A stretch of 64,000 nt of DNA, taken from Candidatus Aminicenantes bacterium UBA6072 (lineage in GTDB: Bacteria > Acidobacteriota > Aminicenantia > UBA2199). The DNA lies in the NCBI GenBank assembly GCA_002436105.1, contig DIXU01000001.1, positions 186,001 to 250,000 of the forward strand, written 5' to 3'. The translations under genes and the position numbers were made by a program. The stretch's first letter is position 1. Each line of letters opens with the position of its first letter. Below the pieces are notes generated by a model. The model was not told the DNA's origin. It was given only the letters and a program-made list of their open reading frames with translations, and ran no database searches. Shown here piece by piece: positions 8,147 to 15,627 of this stretch.

Positions 8147-9141
8147 TCGCTTTTCAGGCTCCGGGTCATCAGGTCGCCGACCGCCTCGCCCACGCCCTTG
8201 CCCTCGAAGAGCACGCGGTGCACCTCGCGGGTGATGGGCATTTCGATGGCCAGATTCCCGGCCAGGCGCTGGATGGCCTTGGTCGTTTCCACTCCCTCGG
8301 CCACCATCGGCGTCGAGCTTTCCACCGCTTGCAGCGACTCGCCCAGCGCGATGCGCCGCCCCAGCTGAAAATTGCGCGACAAGCTGCCGAAACAGGTCAG
8401 CATCAGGTCGCCGATCCCGGCCAGCCCCCAGAACGTCTCCGGCCTGGCCCCCAGGCGGACGCCGAGGCGGGAGATCTCCATGTTGGCCCGCGTGACCATG
8501 GACGCCGTGGTGTTGAAGCCGTAGCCCAGGCCGCTGATCATGCCCGAAGCGATGGCCATCACGTTCTTCAGCGATCCGGCCACCTCCAGGCCGCGCAAAT
8601 CGCCCGAACGGTAGACGCGCAGGGTCTGGGACGAGAAGCTCTCCTGGACGCGGATCAAAAGCTCCTCATTCTCCGCGGCCACGGCCACGGCCGTCGGATG
8701 CCCCTGGGCAAGCTCGCGGGCGAAGGAGGGCCCGGACAGCGTCAGCCATTGCCGCAGCACGCCGGGGCCGAAGACCTCGGCCGCCACCTGGGACATGGTC
8801 TTGAGGGAATCGGATTCAAAGCCCTTGGAGAGGCAGATCAGGACATGGTTCCCCTGCAGGAGCGGCTGCAACCGCCGCAGCGTCGCCCGCATGAACTTCG
8901 AGGGCACGGCCAGGACCAGGACCCCGGCGCGCCCGACCGCTTCCTCCAAATCGGCGCTGACGCGCAGCTCCGGGGACAGCTCGATGCCGGGGAGAAAGAC
9001 ACGGTTCTCGCGGACCGTGCGGATGGCGGCGAGGACATCCTCCTCCCGGGCCCACAGGCGGACATCCTTGCTGCGACGGGCCAGGTAGTCGGCGAAGGCC
9101 GTGCCCCAGGAACCGCCGCCGATGACCAGTGTGCTATTCAT
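8131..9141 (-). CDS. gpsA: NAD(P)-dependent glycerol-3-phosphate dehydrogenase
   Basis: Reduces dihydroxyacetone phosphate to sn-glycerol 3-phosphate for phospholipid synthesis. 336 aa, full length. N-terminal Rossmann motif GGGSWGTAFADYLA; KFMRATLRRL and LSKGFESDS follow; GPSFARELAQGHPTAV and LKNVMAIASGMISGLGYG carry the catalytic lysine region; GDLMLTCFGSLSRNFQLG is the C-terminal signature. It overlaps plsY by 8 nt and the cyclase by 16 nt. Its product is the substrate of the neighbouring PlsY acyltransferase. Confidence 0.96.
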   Translation of the reverse strand: MNSTLVIGGGSWGTAFADYLARRSKDVRLWAREEDVLAAIRTVRENRVFLPGIELSPELRVSADLEEAVGRAGVLVLAVPSKFMRATLRRLQPLLQGNHVLICLSKGFESDSLKTMSQVAAEVFGPGVLRQWLTLSGPSFARELAQGHPTAVAVAAENEELLIRVQESFSSQTLRVYRSGDLRGLEVAGSLKNVMAIASGMISGLGYGFNTTASMVTRANMEISRLGVRLGARPETFWGLAGIGDLMLTCFGSLSRNFQLGRRIALGESLQAVESSTPMVAEGVETTKAIQRLAGNLAIEMPITREVHRVLFEGKGVGEAVGDLMTRSLKSEWTTS

Positions 9142-9733
9142 TTTTCCTGAAGGCGAATTTCCTTTCGCTGCCGTCCAGAAGGCGCGCGATATTGCCGCGG
9201 TGGCGGAACACGATCAGCAGCAGCATGGCGAACGCCACCATGGCTGTTTCAGCCGTCCGGGTGAACAGGATGGCGAAAAACAGCGCCGCCGTGCCCAGCA
9301 GGGATCCCAAGGAGACGAAGCGGGTAAGCGCCAGGGCCAGGAAGAAAAAAGCCAGGAAAGCCAGCAGGGAGGGATAATGGAAGACCAGGAAGACGCCGAC
9401 CAGCGCCGCCACGCCCTTGCCGCCGCGGAATCTCAGGAAGACGGGGAAAACGTGGCCCAGCAGCACGGCCAGCCCCCCCAGCAGAACGACCCAGGGCAGG
9501 TCGAAATGGATGCGGCCATAAAGGATCGGCAGCGCCCCTTTCAGGATGTCCAGGGCCAGCGTGGCCAGGCCGGCCAGCTTGCCCTTGCTGCGCAGCACGT
9601 TGGTGGCGCCGATGTTGCCGCTGCCCATGGCGCGGATATCCTTGCCCTCGCTGAAATAGAAGATAAGGTAGCCGAAAGGGACGGAGCCCAGCAGGTAGGA
9701 ACATGCCACGTAAAGGATCTCATGACTCGACAA
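9134..9733 (-). CDS. plsY: Acyl-phosphate:glycerol-3-phosphate acyltransferase PlsY
   Basis: Membrane enzyme making lysophosphatidate from acyl phosphate and glycerol 3-phosphate. 199 aa with about five membrane helices. The three family motifs are visible: SYLLGSVPFGYL; GSGNIGATNVLR; and RFRGGKGVAALVG. The start is TTG with GGAG 7 nt upstream; no ATG fits in this frame. It overlaps the thpR end by 14 nt and gpsA by 8 nt, so translation is likely coupled through the operon. Confidence 0.95.
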   Translation of the reverse strand: MSSHEILYVACSYLLGSVPFGYLIFYFSEGKDIRAMGSGNIGATNVLRSKGKLAGLATLALDILKGALPILYGRIHFDLPWVVLLGGLAVLLGHVFPVFLRFRGGKGVAALVGVFLVFHYPSLLAFLAFFFLALALTRFVSLGSLLGTAALFFAILFTRTAETAMVAFAMLLLIVFRHRGNIARLLDGSERKFAFRKNE

Positions 9734-10292
9734 GGGGGATCTCCTTTAAAACGGTGTAGAAAGGGCCAGCCGGGGTCAGGCGGCTGGAATAAAGCCGATG
9801 GGCCGCCACGTGCCATTCGCCGAGAAAAACATCGCCCTTTTCCCGCAGCAGCGGGACGAGGCTCTTGAATTCGTCGCCGCCCCGCGTGGACCGGCCCTTG
9901 CTGCGGCCGAGGGTGACGTGGGGATGGAAGGGACGGGCATCGCGGCCGATGCCCAGCGGAGCCAGGGCATCCTCCACGCCATTGAACAGGGCACGCAATT
10001 CCGGGCTCTCCTCCACCCCGGCCCAGAGGACATTCAACCCGTCACCGGGGGGGAACTTGCCGAAACCGCGCAAGCGCAGGCGGAACGGAGGCACGGGGGG
10101 CAGCGCTTCCAGGGCCGCGCCCGCGCGCGCGGCCACGGATTCGGCGACCTCGCCGATGAATTTCAAGGTCAGGTGGAGGTTGAGCCCGTCGGCCCAGCGC
10201 AGGGGGATTCCCGCCTTGCGGAACGGCTCCAATTCCTTGAGGACGTTCCTTCTGACCTCGTCGCCCAGAGCGATGCCCGTGAATAGTCTCAT
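9720..10292 (-). CDS. thpR: RNA 2',3'-cyclic phosphodiesterase (2H/LigT family)
   Basis: Opens 2',3'-cyclic phosphates on RNA ends. 190 aa from MRLFTGIALGDE, the usual N terminus of the family. The two catalytic HxT motifs are HLTLKF and HVTLGR. ATGs also occur further upstream, including at 10301, but a TATAAT box ends 7 nt before the ATG at 10292 and the upstream ATGs lie in or before the promoter, so 10292 is chosen and the mRNA is probably leaderless. First gene of a five-gene overlapping operon leading into phospholipid synthesis, an unusual partner set. Confidence 0.9.
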   Translation of the reverse strand: MRLFTGIALGDEVRRNVLKELEPFRKAGIPLRWADGLNLHLTLKFIGEVAESVAARAGAALEALPPVPPFRLRLRGFGKFPPGDGLNVLWAGVEESPELRALFNGVEDALAPLGIGRDARPFHPHVTLGRSKGRSTRGGDEFKSLVPLLREKGDVFLGEWHVAAHRLYSSRLTPAGPFYTVLKEIPLVES

Positions 10293-10299
10293 CCGGGCC

Positions 10300-10328
10300 A
10301 TTATAGATGAACTCCGGACCATAGTAAA
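10300..10328 (-). promoter_or_regulatory. Promoter for the thpR operon, leaderless geometry
   Basis: On the minus strand TTTACT (10323-10328) and TATAAT (10300-10305) are 17 bp apart. Only 7 nt separate the -10 box from the thpR ATG, so transcription would begin at or next to the start codon. Confidence 0.65.
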
Positions 10329-10433
10329 TATGGATGATCGAAGTTGAATAAGAAGAACCCGAATGGAAAATCCAAAAGCAAGAAGTGAAACAGCAGGGAC
10401 ATGAAGGCGACAGTTCGCTGCCATGCGTCTTCC

Positions 10434-10468
10434 TTTCACCATTCACTTTTCACTGTTCACTTTTCACT
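10434..10468. repeat. Five tandem TTTCACT-type heptamers
   Basis: Exactly five 7-bp units: TTTCACC, ATTCACT, TTTCACT, GTTCACT, TTTCACT. It lies in the gap between the divergent thpR and lipoprotein genes. Same unit family as 2254-2352. Apart from this and the thpR promoter, nothing else is seen in 10293-10543. Confidence 0.8.
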
Positions 10469-10543
10469 GTTTCCCTTTCGGGTTCATGAGATGAACGTCC
10501 GTTTCGGCATATTTAATAGAGAAAGAGTTGTCTGGAGGCTGAC

Positions 10544-11476
10544 ATGAAGTCTGCACGATGGATCCTTGCTCTCGTGGTCATGGCCATGTTGTTCGGCTGC
10601 AGCCCGGGCCGGCAGGAAGACCCGCCGGAGGACAATCCGGATCCGGATCCGGATCCGCTCCCGGCCGCATCCAGGGTCATCGACCATCTCTGCACCGACA
10701 GCACGAAGATCCCGGCCGCCTGGATCGAGCAGGCGCGCAGCCGCTTGCGCGTCGGCTACGGCCATACCTCCCACGGCAGCCAGCCGGTCAGCGGCATGAT
10801 GGCCTTTCGCGGCAGCAGCGGCTCCGCCTTCTATTTCGCTTATTCCGACTGGGGCCTGCAGCCGGGCGTGTTCCTGAACGATTACTGGGGCAACGACGGC
10901 GGCGCCGACGATCTCGGCTACGAAGGCGACCTGGGCTGGCGGGCGGCCACCATCGAGATGCTCTCCCGCCCCGGCAACGACCGCAACGTGGTCATCTGGT
11001 CCTGGTGCGGCGGGGTGAGCGACAACAGTGAAAGCGGCATCAGCGCCTATCTCAATGCCATGGACGGACTGGAGAAGAATTTCCCGGACGTGCAATTCGT
11101 CTACATGACCGGCCATCTCGACGGCGGCGGCGCCAACGGCAACCTGCACCGCCGCAACGAGCAGATCCGCTCCTTCTGCCGCGCCAACGGCAAATACCTC
11201 TTCGATTTCGCCGATATCGAGAGTTTTTCCCCGGGAGGGAACGACAATTTCATGGAACGCATGGCCGACGACAATTGCGACTACGACAGTGACGGCAACG
11301 GCTCCCGCGACCGCAACTGGGCCGCCGACTGGATCGCGGCCAACCCGGGGAGCGAGCTGGCCCGCCTGGCCGCCGGCTGTCCCGAGTGCGCCCATTCGCA
11401 GAACCTGAACTGCGTGCTCAAGGGCCGCGCCATGTGGTGGCTCCTGGCGCGACTGGCCGGTTGGGACGGGAATTGA
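10544..11476 (+). CDS. Secreted lipoprotein of unknown function with GHTSHGSQ motif
   Basis: 310 aa. Lipoprotein signal with lipobox LFGC (Cys19), then an Asp/Pro linker (about 25-37, NPDPDPDPLP) and a globular domain. Conserved-looking catalytic-type segments are VGYGHTSHGSQPVSGM (about 71-86), VVIWSWCGG and VYMTGHLDGGG near 186. The spacing of Ser/His and Gly-rich loops is vaguely hydrolase-like (SGNH-type), but no family could be named with confidence. The start has GGAGG 6-7 nt upstream. It stands alone, divergent from the thpR operon and upstream of another exported protein. Confidence 0.85.
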   Translation: MKSARWILALVVMAMLFGCSPGRQEDPPEDNPDPDPDPLPAASRVIDHLCTDSTKIPAAWIEQARSRLRVGYGHTSHGSQPVSGMMAFRGSSGSAFYFAYSDWGLQPGVFLNDYWGNDGGADDLGYEGDLGWRAATIEMLSRPGNDRNVVIWSWCGGVSDNSESGISAYLNAMDGLEKNFPDVQFVYMTGHLDGGGANGNLHRRNEQIRSFCRANGKYLFDFADIESFSPGGNDNFMERMADDNCDYDSDGNGSRDRNWAADWIAANPGSELARLAAGCPECAHSQNLNCVLKGRAMWWLLARLAGWDGN

Positions 11477-11640
11477 CGCCATGAGCGGGAGCCGCCTGAA
11501 CCGCGGAACCGGGCTTGCGGGGCACGCACGGCCATTCCACGCCGCGCCGGTCCGGCGACCCGCGGCTGCCTCCGCAACGGGAATCCGGGCGCTGGTTTTT
11601 TCACGATGATTCATTGCGAGATAAGTGGCGGGAAATCGTA

Positions 11641-11646
11641 TATAAT
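11641..11646 (+). promoter_or_regulatory. Possible -10 box for the exported repeat-domain gene
   Basis: TATAAT lies 19 nt before the start at 11666. The best -35 candidate (TTGCGA, 11614-11619) is 21 bp away, too far for a good promoter, so the call is weak. The rest of the gap 11477-11665 shows nothing. Confidence 0.35.
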
Positions 11647-11665
11647 TACCGCAAAGGAGGAAACA

Positions 11666-12448
11666 ATGAAAAAAATATTCCTGCTGACCCTGATGGTAAT
11701 ATTGAGCCTGGGCGCCGCCCACGCCAAGGGCATCACCCTGATCTCGCCCAATGGCGGTGAGATCCTGACCAGCGGCACGCCGCTGGTGATCACCTGGACC
11801 TATTCCGGGTTCAACGGCAACGAACAGGTCCTCGTCGCCCTGGAAGGGGCGACCGATTACGGACCGATCGCATACAGCACGATCTCCAAGGGCTCGCTGT
11901 CATGGCTGGCCGGGCAGAAAATGGACGGCTCCTTCGCCGCGCCGGCGGCGGATTACCGCATCATCATCGAGGTTCGCGACAGCGATGAAAGCTTTGACCT
12001 GAGCGACGCGGCCTTCACCATCGCCGCCCCCGCCTCCGTCGTGGCGCTGATGACGCCCAACGGCGGCGAAACGCTGGAAAAGGGAATGCCGTTCGACATC
12101 AGCTGGTCTTGCGCCGGGGCGGGCGGCTATGTCAGCCTGACCCTGTTCAAGGACAACCAGCCGCTGGGCGCCATCGCCGAGAACCTGCCGGCCGCCAGCC
12201 TGCGCTACACCTGGCAGGTCGGCTCGCAGCTGCTCAACCGCATCCCCTACCCCCCGGGGAACACCTACAGCATCCAGATCCAGTGGTACCCGCAGCCGGT
12301 TTCGGGAACGACCAGCCTGGGTAAAGACCCGGCCAGGGCCGCCGCGGTCGGAAACCGGAAGACGGATGACCGCAGCGACGGCATGTTCGCCATCGGCATC
12401 GGCAGGGCGAAGAAGTCCGACCCGGGCATGAAGGACAGCCGGGACTGA
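11666..12448 (+). CDS. Exported protein with two Kre9/Knh1-like Ig-fold domains
   Basis: 260 aa from the ATG at 11666, which has AAAGGAGG 6-7 nt upstream; the longer reading from 11606 lacks an SD. Signal peptide of about 20 residues ending AHAKG. Two tandem domains of about 100 aa each open with the same pattern: LISPNGGEILTSGTPLVITW and MTPNGGETLEKGMPFDISW. The PNGGE...G..I.W pattern is that of the Kre9/KNH (PF10342-type) domain found in bacterial surface proteins. No sorting signal is visible. The same domain occurs in the protein at 17128-18732, so this is a small surface-protein family. Ligand unknown. Confidence 0.85.
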   Translation: MKKIFLLTLMVILSLGAAHAKGITLISPNGGEILTSGTPLVITWTYSGFNGNEQVLVALEGATDYGPIAYSTISKGSLSWLAGQKMDGSFAAPAADYRIIIEVRDSDESFDLSDAAFTIAAPASVVALMTPNGGETLEKGMPFDISWSCAGAGGYVSLTLFKDNQPLGAIAENLPAASLRYTWQVGSQLLNRIPYPPGNTYSIQIQWYPQPVSGTTSLGKDPARAAAVGNRKTDDRSDGMFAIGIGRAKKSDPGMKDSRD

Positions 12449-12524
12449 ATTTTCCGGGAAAGGGCCGTCCTCGTCCTTTTGCCAAGGCCGGCGGCCGCCG
12501 GGACGGTTGACTCGCGCGGGCATC

Positions 12525-12530
12525 TATAAT
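12525..12530 (+). promoter_or_regulatory. -10 box for the mobB-AOR operon, near-leaderless
   Basis: TATAAT ends 13 nt before the mobB ATG, leaving a leader of roughly 6 nt with no SD. A TTGACT at 12507-12512 is only 12 bp upstream, too close for a normal -35 box. Confidence 0.45.
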
Positions 12531-12543
12531 AAGATGATGCCCC

Positions 12544-13029
12544 ATGAAGATTTTTTCGATCGTCGGCTGGTCAGGCAGCGGTAAAACTTCGCTCATCACC
12601 CGCCTGATCGGTCATTTCAATGCCCGGGGCCGGCGGGTGATCGCCGTCAAGAGCACCCACGCCGGCTACGGCGTCCAGCCCGACGGCAAGGACACGGCCC
12701 GCTTCCTCCAGGCCGGGGCCGAGGAAGCCTATCTCCTGGCCGGCACGGAACTGCTGCGCATGACCCGCCTGACTGATCCCGACGAACTGCTGGCCGAACT
12801 GGGGTCGCGGCTCGGTCAGAACGACATCGTTCTCATGGAAGGCCTGACCCGTCCCGGCATTCCCGTCATCGAGGTCGAGTCCCCGCAGGATGGCCAGGCC
12901 CCGAAAACCGGCCCCGAAGAGCGGGCGGCCCTGGTCGGCATTTCCGCCGGCGCCGCGGGCCGTCCGCGTTTCCATCCCGATCGCATCGCTGATATCGCCG
13001 CGTTTATGGAGGAACATCATGAGCACTAA
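12544..13029 (+). CDS. mobB: Molybdopterin-guanine dinucleotide biosynthesis protein MobB
   Basis: P-loop GTPase that assists formation of pterin-dinucleotide cofactors. 161 aa, normal length. Walker A is GWSGSGKTSLITRL; AVKSTHAGYGVQPDGKDTAR is the typical following segment; NDIVLMEGLTRPGIPVIEV is the Walker B/C-terminal signature. It precedes the tungsten oxidoreductase gene, fitting a role in maturing that enzyme's bis-pterin cofactor. The 3' end overlaps the next small gene by 11 nt. No SD is seen before the ATG. Confidence 0.93.
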   Translation: MKIFSIVGWSGSGKTSLITRLIGHFNARGRRVIAVKSTHAGYGVQPDGKDTARFLQAGAEEAYLLAGTELLRMTRLTDPDELLAELGSRLGQNDIVLMEGLTRPGIPVIEVESPQDGQAPKTGPEERAALVGISAGAAGRPRFHPDRIADIAAFMEEHHEH

Positions 13030-13183
13030 GATCGAACTCAAGGTCAACGGCAGGGTCATTGCCCTGAATCCGTTCGTGAAAAAGATCTTCATCAACCTGG
13101 TGCTGGGGGCCGTGCAGGCCCTGGACAAGATCCCCCAGCCCATGGAGACGATCGAGCTGAGGCTCCAGCCCGAAAAAGAATAG
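13019..13183 (+). CDS. Small 54-aa protein of unknown function in AOR operon
   Basis: 54 aa, beginning MSTKIELKVNGRVIALNPF. It overlaps the mobB stop by 11 nt and has GGAGG 9 nt before the ATG (within mobB). Predicted beta-hairpin (KIELKVNGRVIAL), then an amphipathic helix (FVKKIFINLVLGAVQAL), then a second strand (METIELRL). No cysteines and no membrane segment. The beta-alpha-beta pattern could suit a small binding subunit. Not recognised as a known family; position between mobB and the tungsten enzyme suggests an accessory or small subunit. Confidence 0.75.
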   Translation: MSTKIELKVNGRVIALNPFVKKIFINLVLGAVQALDKIPQPMETIELRLQPEKE

Positions 13184-13200
13184 GAGGTCGCCGCGAAGCC

Positions 13201-13302
13201 ATGAAATACCTCAAGACCATCGCCGGGGAATGCATCGCCTGCGACGCCAGCGTGAAAGAGTGCCCGACCGGGGCGCTGAAGATCGAAGTCAAGGAGGATT
13301 GA
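13201..13302 (+). CDS. 33-aa mini-ferredoxin-like protein with Cys-to-Ser change
   Basis: 33 aa, too short for most gene finders. The core CIACDASVKECPTGA aligns with one [4Fe-4S] ferredoxin motif, CxxCxxCxxxCP, but the third position is Ser17, leaving C11, C14 and C21. The stretch TGALKIE after the last Cys is also ferredoxin-like. ATG at 13201 with AGGAGG 13 nt upstream, a long spacing. It ends 3 nt before the oxidoreductase ATG, and its last codons provide that gene's SD. It may hold a three-Cys cluster, borrow a ligand from a partner, or dimerise. Real translation is likely but unproven. Confidence 0.65.
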   Translation: MKYLKTIAGECIACDASVKECPTGALKIEVKED

Positions 13303-13305
13303 ATC

Positions 13306-15480
13306 ATGAACGCCAACGAGAGCAAGCACGATATCGAGAAGATGCGGAAAGCCCACAAGGTGCTGAAGGAGTTCACCTACGAACTGAAGCCGGTGGTCAG
13401 GGGCTACAACGACCGCACCCTGTACGTCAACCTGGCCACCCTGGAGATCAGGATCAAACCCGTGCCTGCCGAAATGAAGAAGAAATTCATCGGCGGCAAG
13501 GGCTATGACCTCAAGCTGCTGTGGGACGCCGTCAGCGGCGACACGCGCTGGGACAGCCCCGAGAACGAGATCTGCATCGCCACCGGTCCCATCGCCGGCA
13601 ACACCAACTACCCGGGCTCGGGCAAGTCGCTGGTCACCACCATTTCTCCCCAGACCGGCATCCCCATCGACAGCAACGTCGGCGGCCACTTCGGCCCCTA
13701 CCTGAAGTTCGCCGGCTTCGACGCCATGGAGATCCAGGGCAAGGCGGACCGCGACGTCATCATCTACATCGACGGCAACCTGGGCAAGGTCCAGATCATG
13801 GAGGCGCCGCTGGAAGCCGTGGATTCGCATGTGGTGGCCGAGCAACTGCACGAGATGTTCGCCGCCAACGAGCGCGAGAAGCAGCATGTGTCGGTGGTCT
13901 CGGCAGGCCGCGGCTCGGAGCACGCCTGGATCGGCTGCCTGAACTTCTCCTACTGGGACAAGCGCCGCAAGCTGCCGCGCCTGAAGCAGGCGGGACGCGG
14001 CGGCATCGGCACCGTTTTCCGCAACAAGAAGATCAAGGCCATGGTGGTCAAGTATTCGGGCCTGTCGGGCAAATCCAACAACCCGGTCGACCTGGAAACG
14101 CTGCAGAAAACAGGGCTGAAGCTGCACAAGGAGATCATGAGCCTCGACGACAAGCAGTGCCAGATGCGCACCATCGGCACCGCCCATTTGGTCGAGATCA
14201 TGGACGACTACGACCTGCTGCCGACCAAGAACTTCCGCTTCGGCAGCCATCCCGAGGCCAAGAAGCTCGCCTCCTGGGTGTGGAAGGAGAAGTTCACCCA
14301 GAACGTCCCCGACGGCTGCTGGTACGGCTGCACCATGTCCTGCGCCCACGGCGTGGACAACTTCGAGCTGAAAACCGGGCCGTACAAGGGGCACAAGGTG
14401 CTGGTCGACGGCCCCGAGTACGAGACGGTCGGCGGCTGCGGATCGAACACGGCCATCTTCGACCCCGACGCGGTGCTGGAGATCAACTTCTACTGCGACA
14501 CCTACGGCCTGGACACCATCTCCTTCGGCACCCTGGCCGGCTTCATCATGGATTGCTACGAGAACGGCATCCTGAACAAGGAGCGGACCGGCGGATTGGA
14601 GATGACCTGGGGCAACTGGCAGGCGACGCTGGAGATGATGCACCGGATCGCCCGCGGCGAAGGCTTCGGCCTCATCGCCGGCAAGGGCGTCAAGTACATG
14701 CAGGAATACTTCGTGAAGGAGTACGGCGCCGACGCCCAATTCCTGAAAGACATCGGCATGCACGGCAAGGGGCTGGAGCAGTCGGAATACCAGTCCAAGG
14801 AATCGCTGGCGCAGCAGGGCGGCTACTACCTGACCAACAAGGGGCCGCAGCACGACGAGGCCTGGCTGATCTTCATGGACATGGTCAACAACCAGATCCC
14901 CACCTTCGAGAAGAAGGCCGAGGCGCTGCATTACTTCCCGATGTTCCGCACCTGGTTCGGGCTGCAGGGCCTGTGCAAGCTGCCCTGGAACGATATCGAG
15001 CCGGCCGACAACGCCGAGCAGGCCGAGCCCAACAAGGTGCCCGAGCACGTGCAGAACTACGTCGACATCTACAACGCCATCACCGGCGAGAAGATCGACA
15101 AGGAAGAGCTGATCCGCCAGTCGGAGCGCGTCTACAACTTCCAGCGCGTCTTCAACCTCAAGATGGGCCACGGCAAGCGCGTCGACGACCGGCCGCCCTA
15201 CCGCGCCATGGGCCCGGTGACGGTCGAGGAGTACGAGTCGCGCGCCGAGCGCTACGACAAGCAGCTCAAGGAAAAAATGAACATCGACCCGGCGGGCAAG
15301 AGCGTCGAGGAGAAGATCCGGCTGCACCGCGAGTACCGCGAGAAGCAGTACGAGAGCCTGATCGACGCCGTCTTCAAGCGCCGCGGCTGGTCTCCCGAGG
15401 GCGTGCCCACGGTCGAGCACCTCAAGAAGATCGGCATGGACCTGCCGGAGGTCATCGAGCTGGTTAAGAAGCATCTATAG
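13306..15480 (+). CDS. Tungsten-containing aldehyde:ferredoxin oxidoreductase family protein
   Basis: Oxidises aldehydes to acids, passing electrons to ferredoxin, with a bis-tungstopterin and one [4Fe-4S] cluster; cytosolic. 724 aa, longer than the roughly 600-aa archaeal enzymes because of extensions at both ends. The N-terminal AOR domain has KFIGGKGYDLKLLWD, ATGPIAGN and NVGGHFGPYLKFAGFDAMEI. Cluster ligands are CWYGCTMSC (spacing C-x3-C-x3-C rather than C-x2-C-x3-C) and a later Cys in GLQGLCKLPW. GLDTISFGTLAGFIMDCYENG is the pterin-binding segment. SD GGAGG at 8 nt. Natural substrate unknown; the subfamily is not one of the well-studied archaeal types. Confidence 0.92.
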   Translation: MNANESKHDIEKMRKAHKVLKEFTYELKPVVRGYNDRTLYVNLATLEIRIKPVPAEMKKKFIGGKGYDLKLLWDAVSGDTRWDSPENEICIATGPIAGNTNYPGSGKSLVTTISPQTGIPIDSNVGGHFGPYLKFAGFDAMEIQGKADRDVIIYIDGNLGKVQIMEAPLEAVDSHVVAEQLHEMFAANEREKQHVSVVSAGRGSEHAWIGCLNFSYWDKRRKLPRLKQAGRGGIGTVFRNKKIKAMVVKYSGLSGKSNNPVDLETLQKTGLKLHKEIMSLDDKQCQMRTIGTAHLVEIMDDYDLLPTKNFRFGSHPEAKKLASWVWKEKFTQNVPDGCWYGCTMSCAHGVDNFELKTGPYKGHKVLVDGPEYETVGGCGSNTAIFDPDAVLEINFYCDTYGLDTISFGTLAGFIMDCYENGILNKERTGGLEMTWGNWQATLEMMHRIARGEGFGLIAGKGVKYMQEYFVKEYGADAQFLKDIGMHGKGLEQSEYQSKESLAQQGGYYLTNKGPQHDEAWLIFMDMVNNQIPTFEKKAEALHYFPMFRTWFGLQGLCKLPWNDIEPADNAEQAEPNKVPEHVQNYVDIYNAITGEKIDKEELIRQSERVYNFQRVFNLKMGHGKRVDDRPPYRAMGPVTVEEYESRAERYDKQLKEKMNIDPAGKSVEEKIRLHREYREKQYESLIDAVFKRRGWSPEGVPTVEHLKKIGMDLPEVIELVKKHL

Positions 15481-15547
15481 AAGAGGTTCGCTGTTCGCCG
15501 TTAAGCAAGCAGCGGACGGCCGATTTTAGAAAAAATGAATTGGTTAG

Positions 15548-15572
15548 GGCAGGCCTCGCGCCTGCCTTTTTT
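15548..15572 (+). terminator. Rho-independent terminator after the AOR operon
   Basis: GGCAGGC (15548-15554), loop CTCGC, GCCTGCC (15560-15566) and then six T. Perfect 7-bp stem with a U tract, 68 nt after the oxidoreductase stop. Confidence 0.88.
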
Positions 15573-15589
15573 CCGCTCGAAAAACCCTA

Positions 15590-15618
15590 TTTATTAAAAA
15601 TTTTAAATTGCATAGAAT
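15590..15618 (+). promoter_or_regulatory. AT-rich promoter for phoH, near-leaderless
   Basis: TTTATT (15590-15595), a 17-bp AT-rich spacer and TAGAAT (15613-15618). The phoH ATG follows 9 nt after the -10 box and has no SD, so the mRNA would have a leader of only a few bases. Confidence 0.5.
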
Positions 15619-15627
15619 GGGTGCACT

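Noticed and set aside
12507..12530. TTGACT plus TATAAT as a full promoter for mobB
   Set aside because: The spacer is only 12 bp; only the -10 box was kept.
12571..15474. 967-aa open frame on the minus strand opposite the tungsten oxidoreductase
   Set aside because: It is an antisense shadow caused by high GC at third positions of the real gene; no SD, family motif or independent start.
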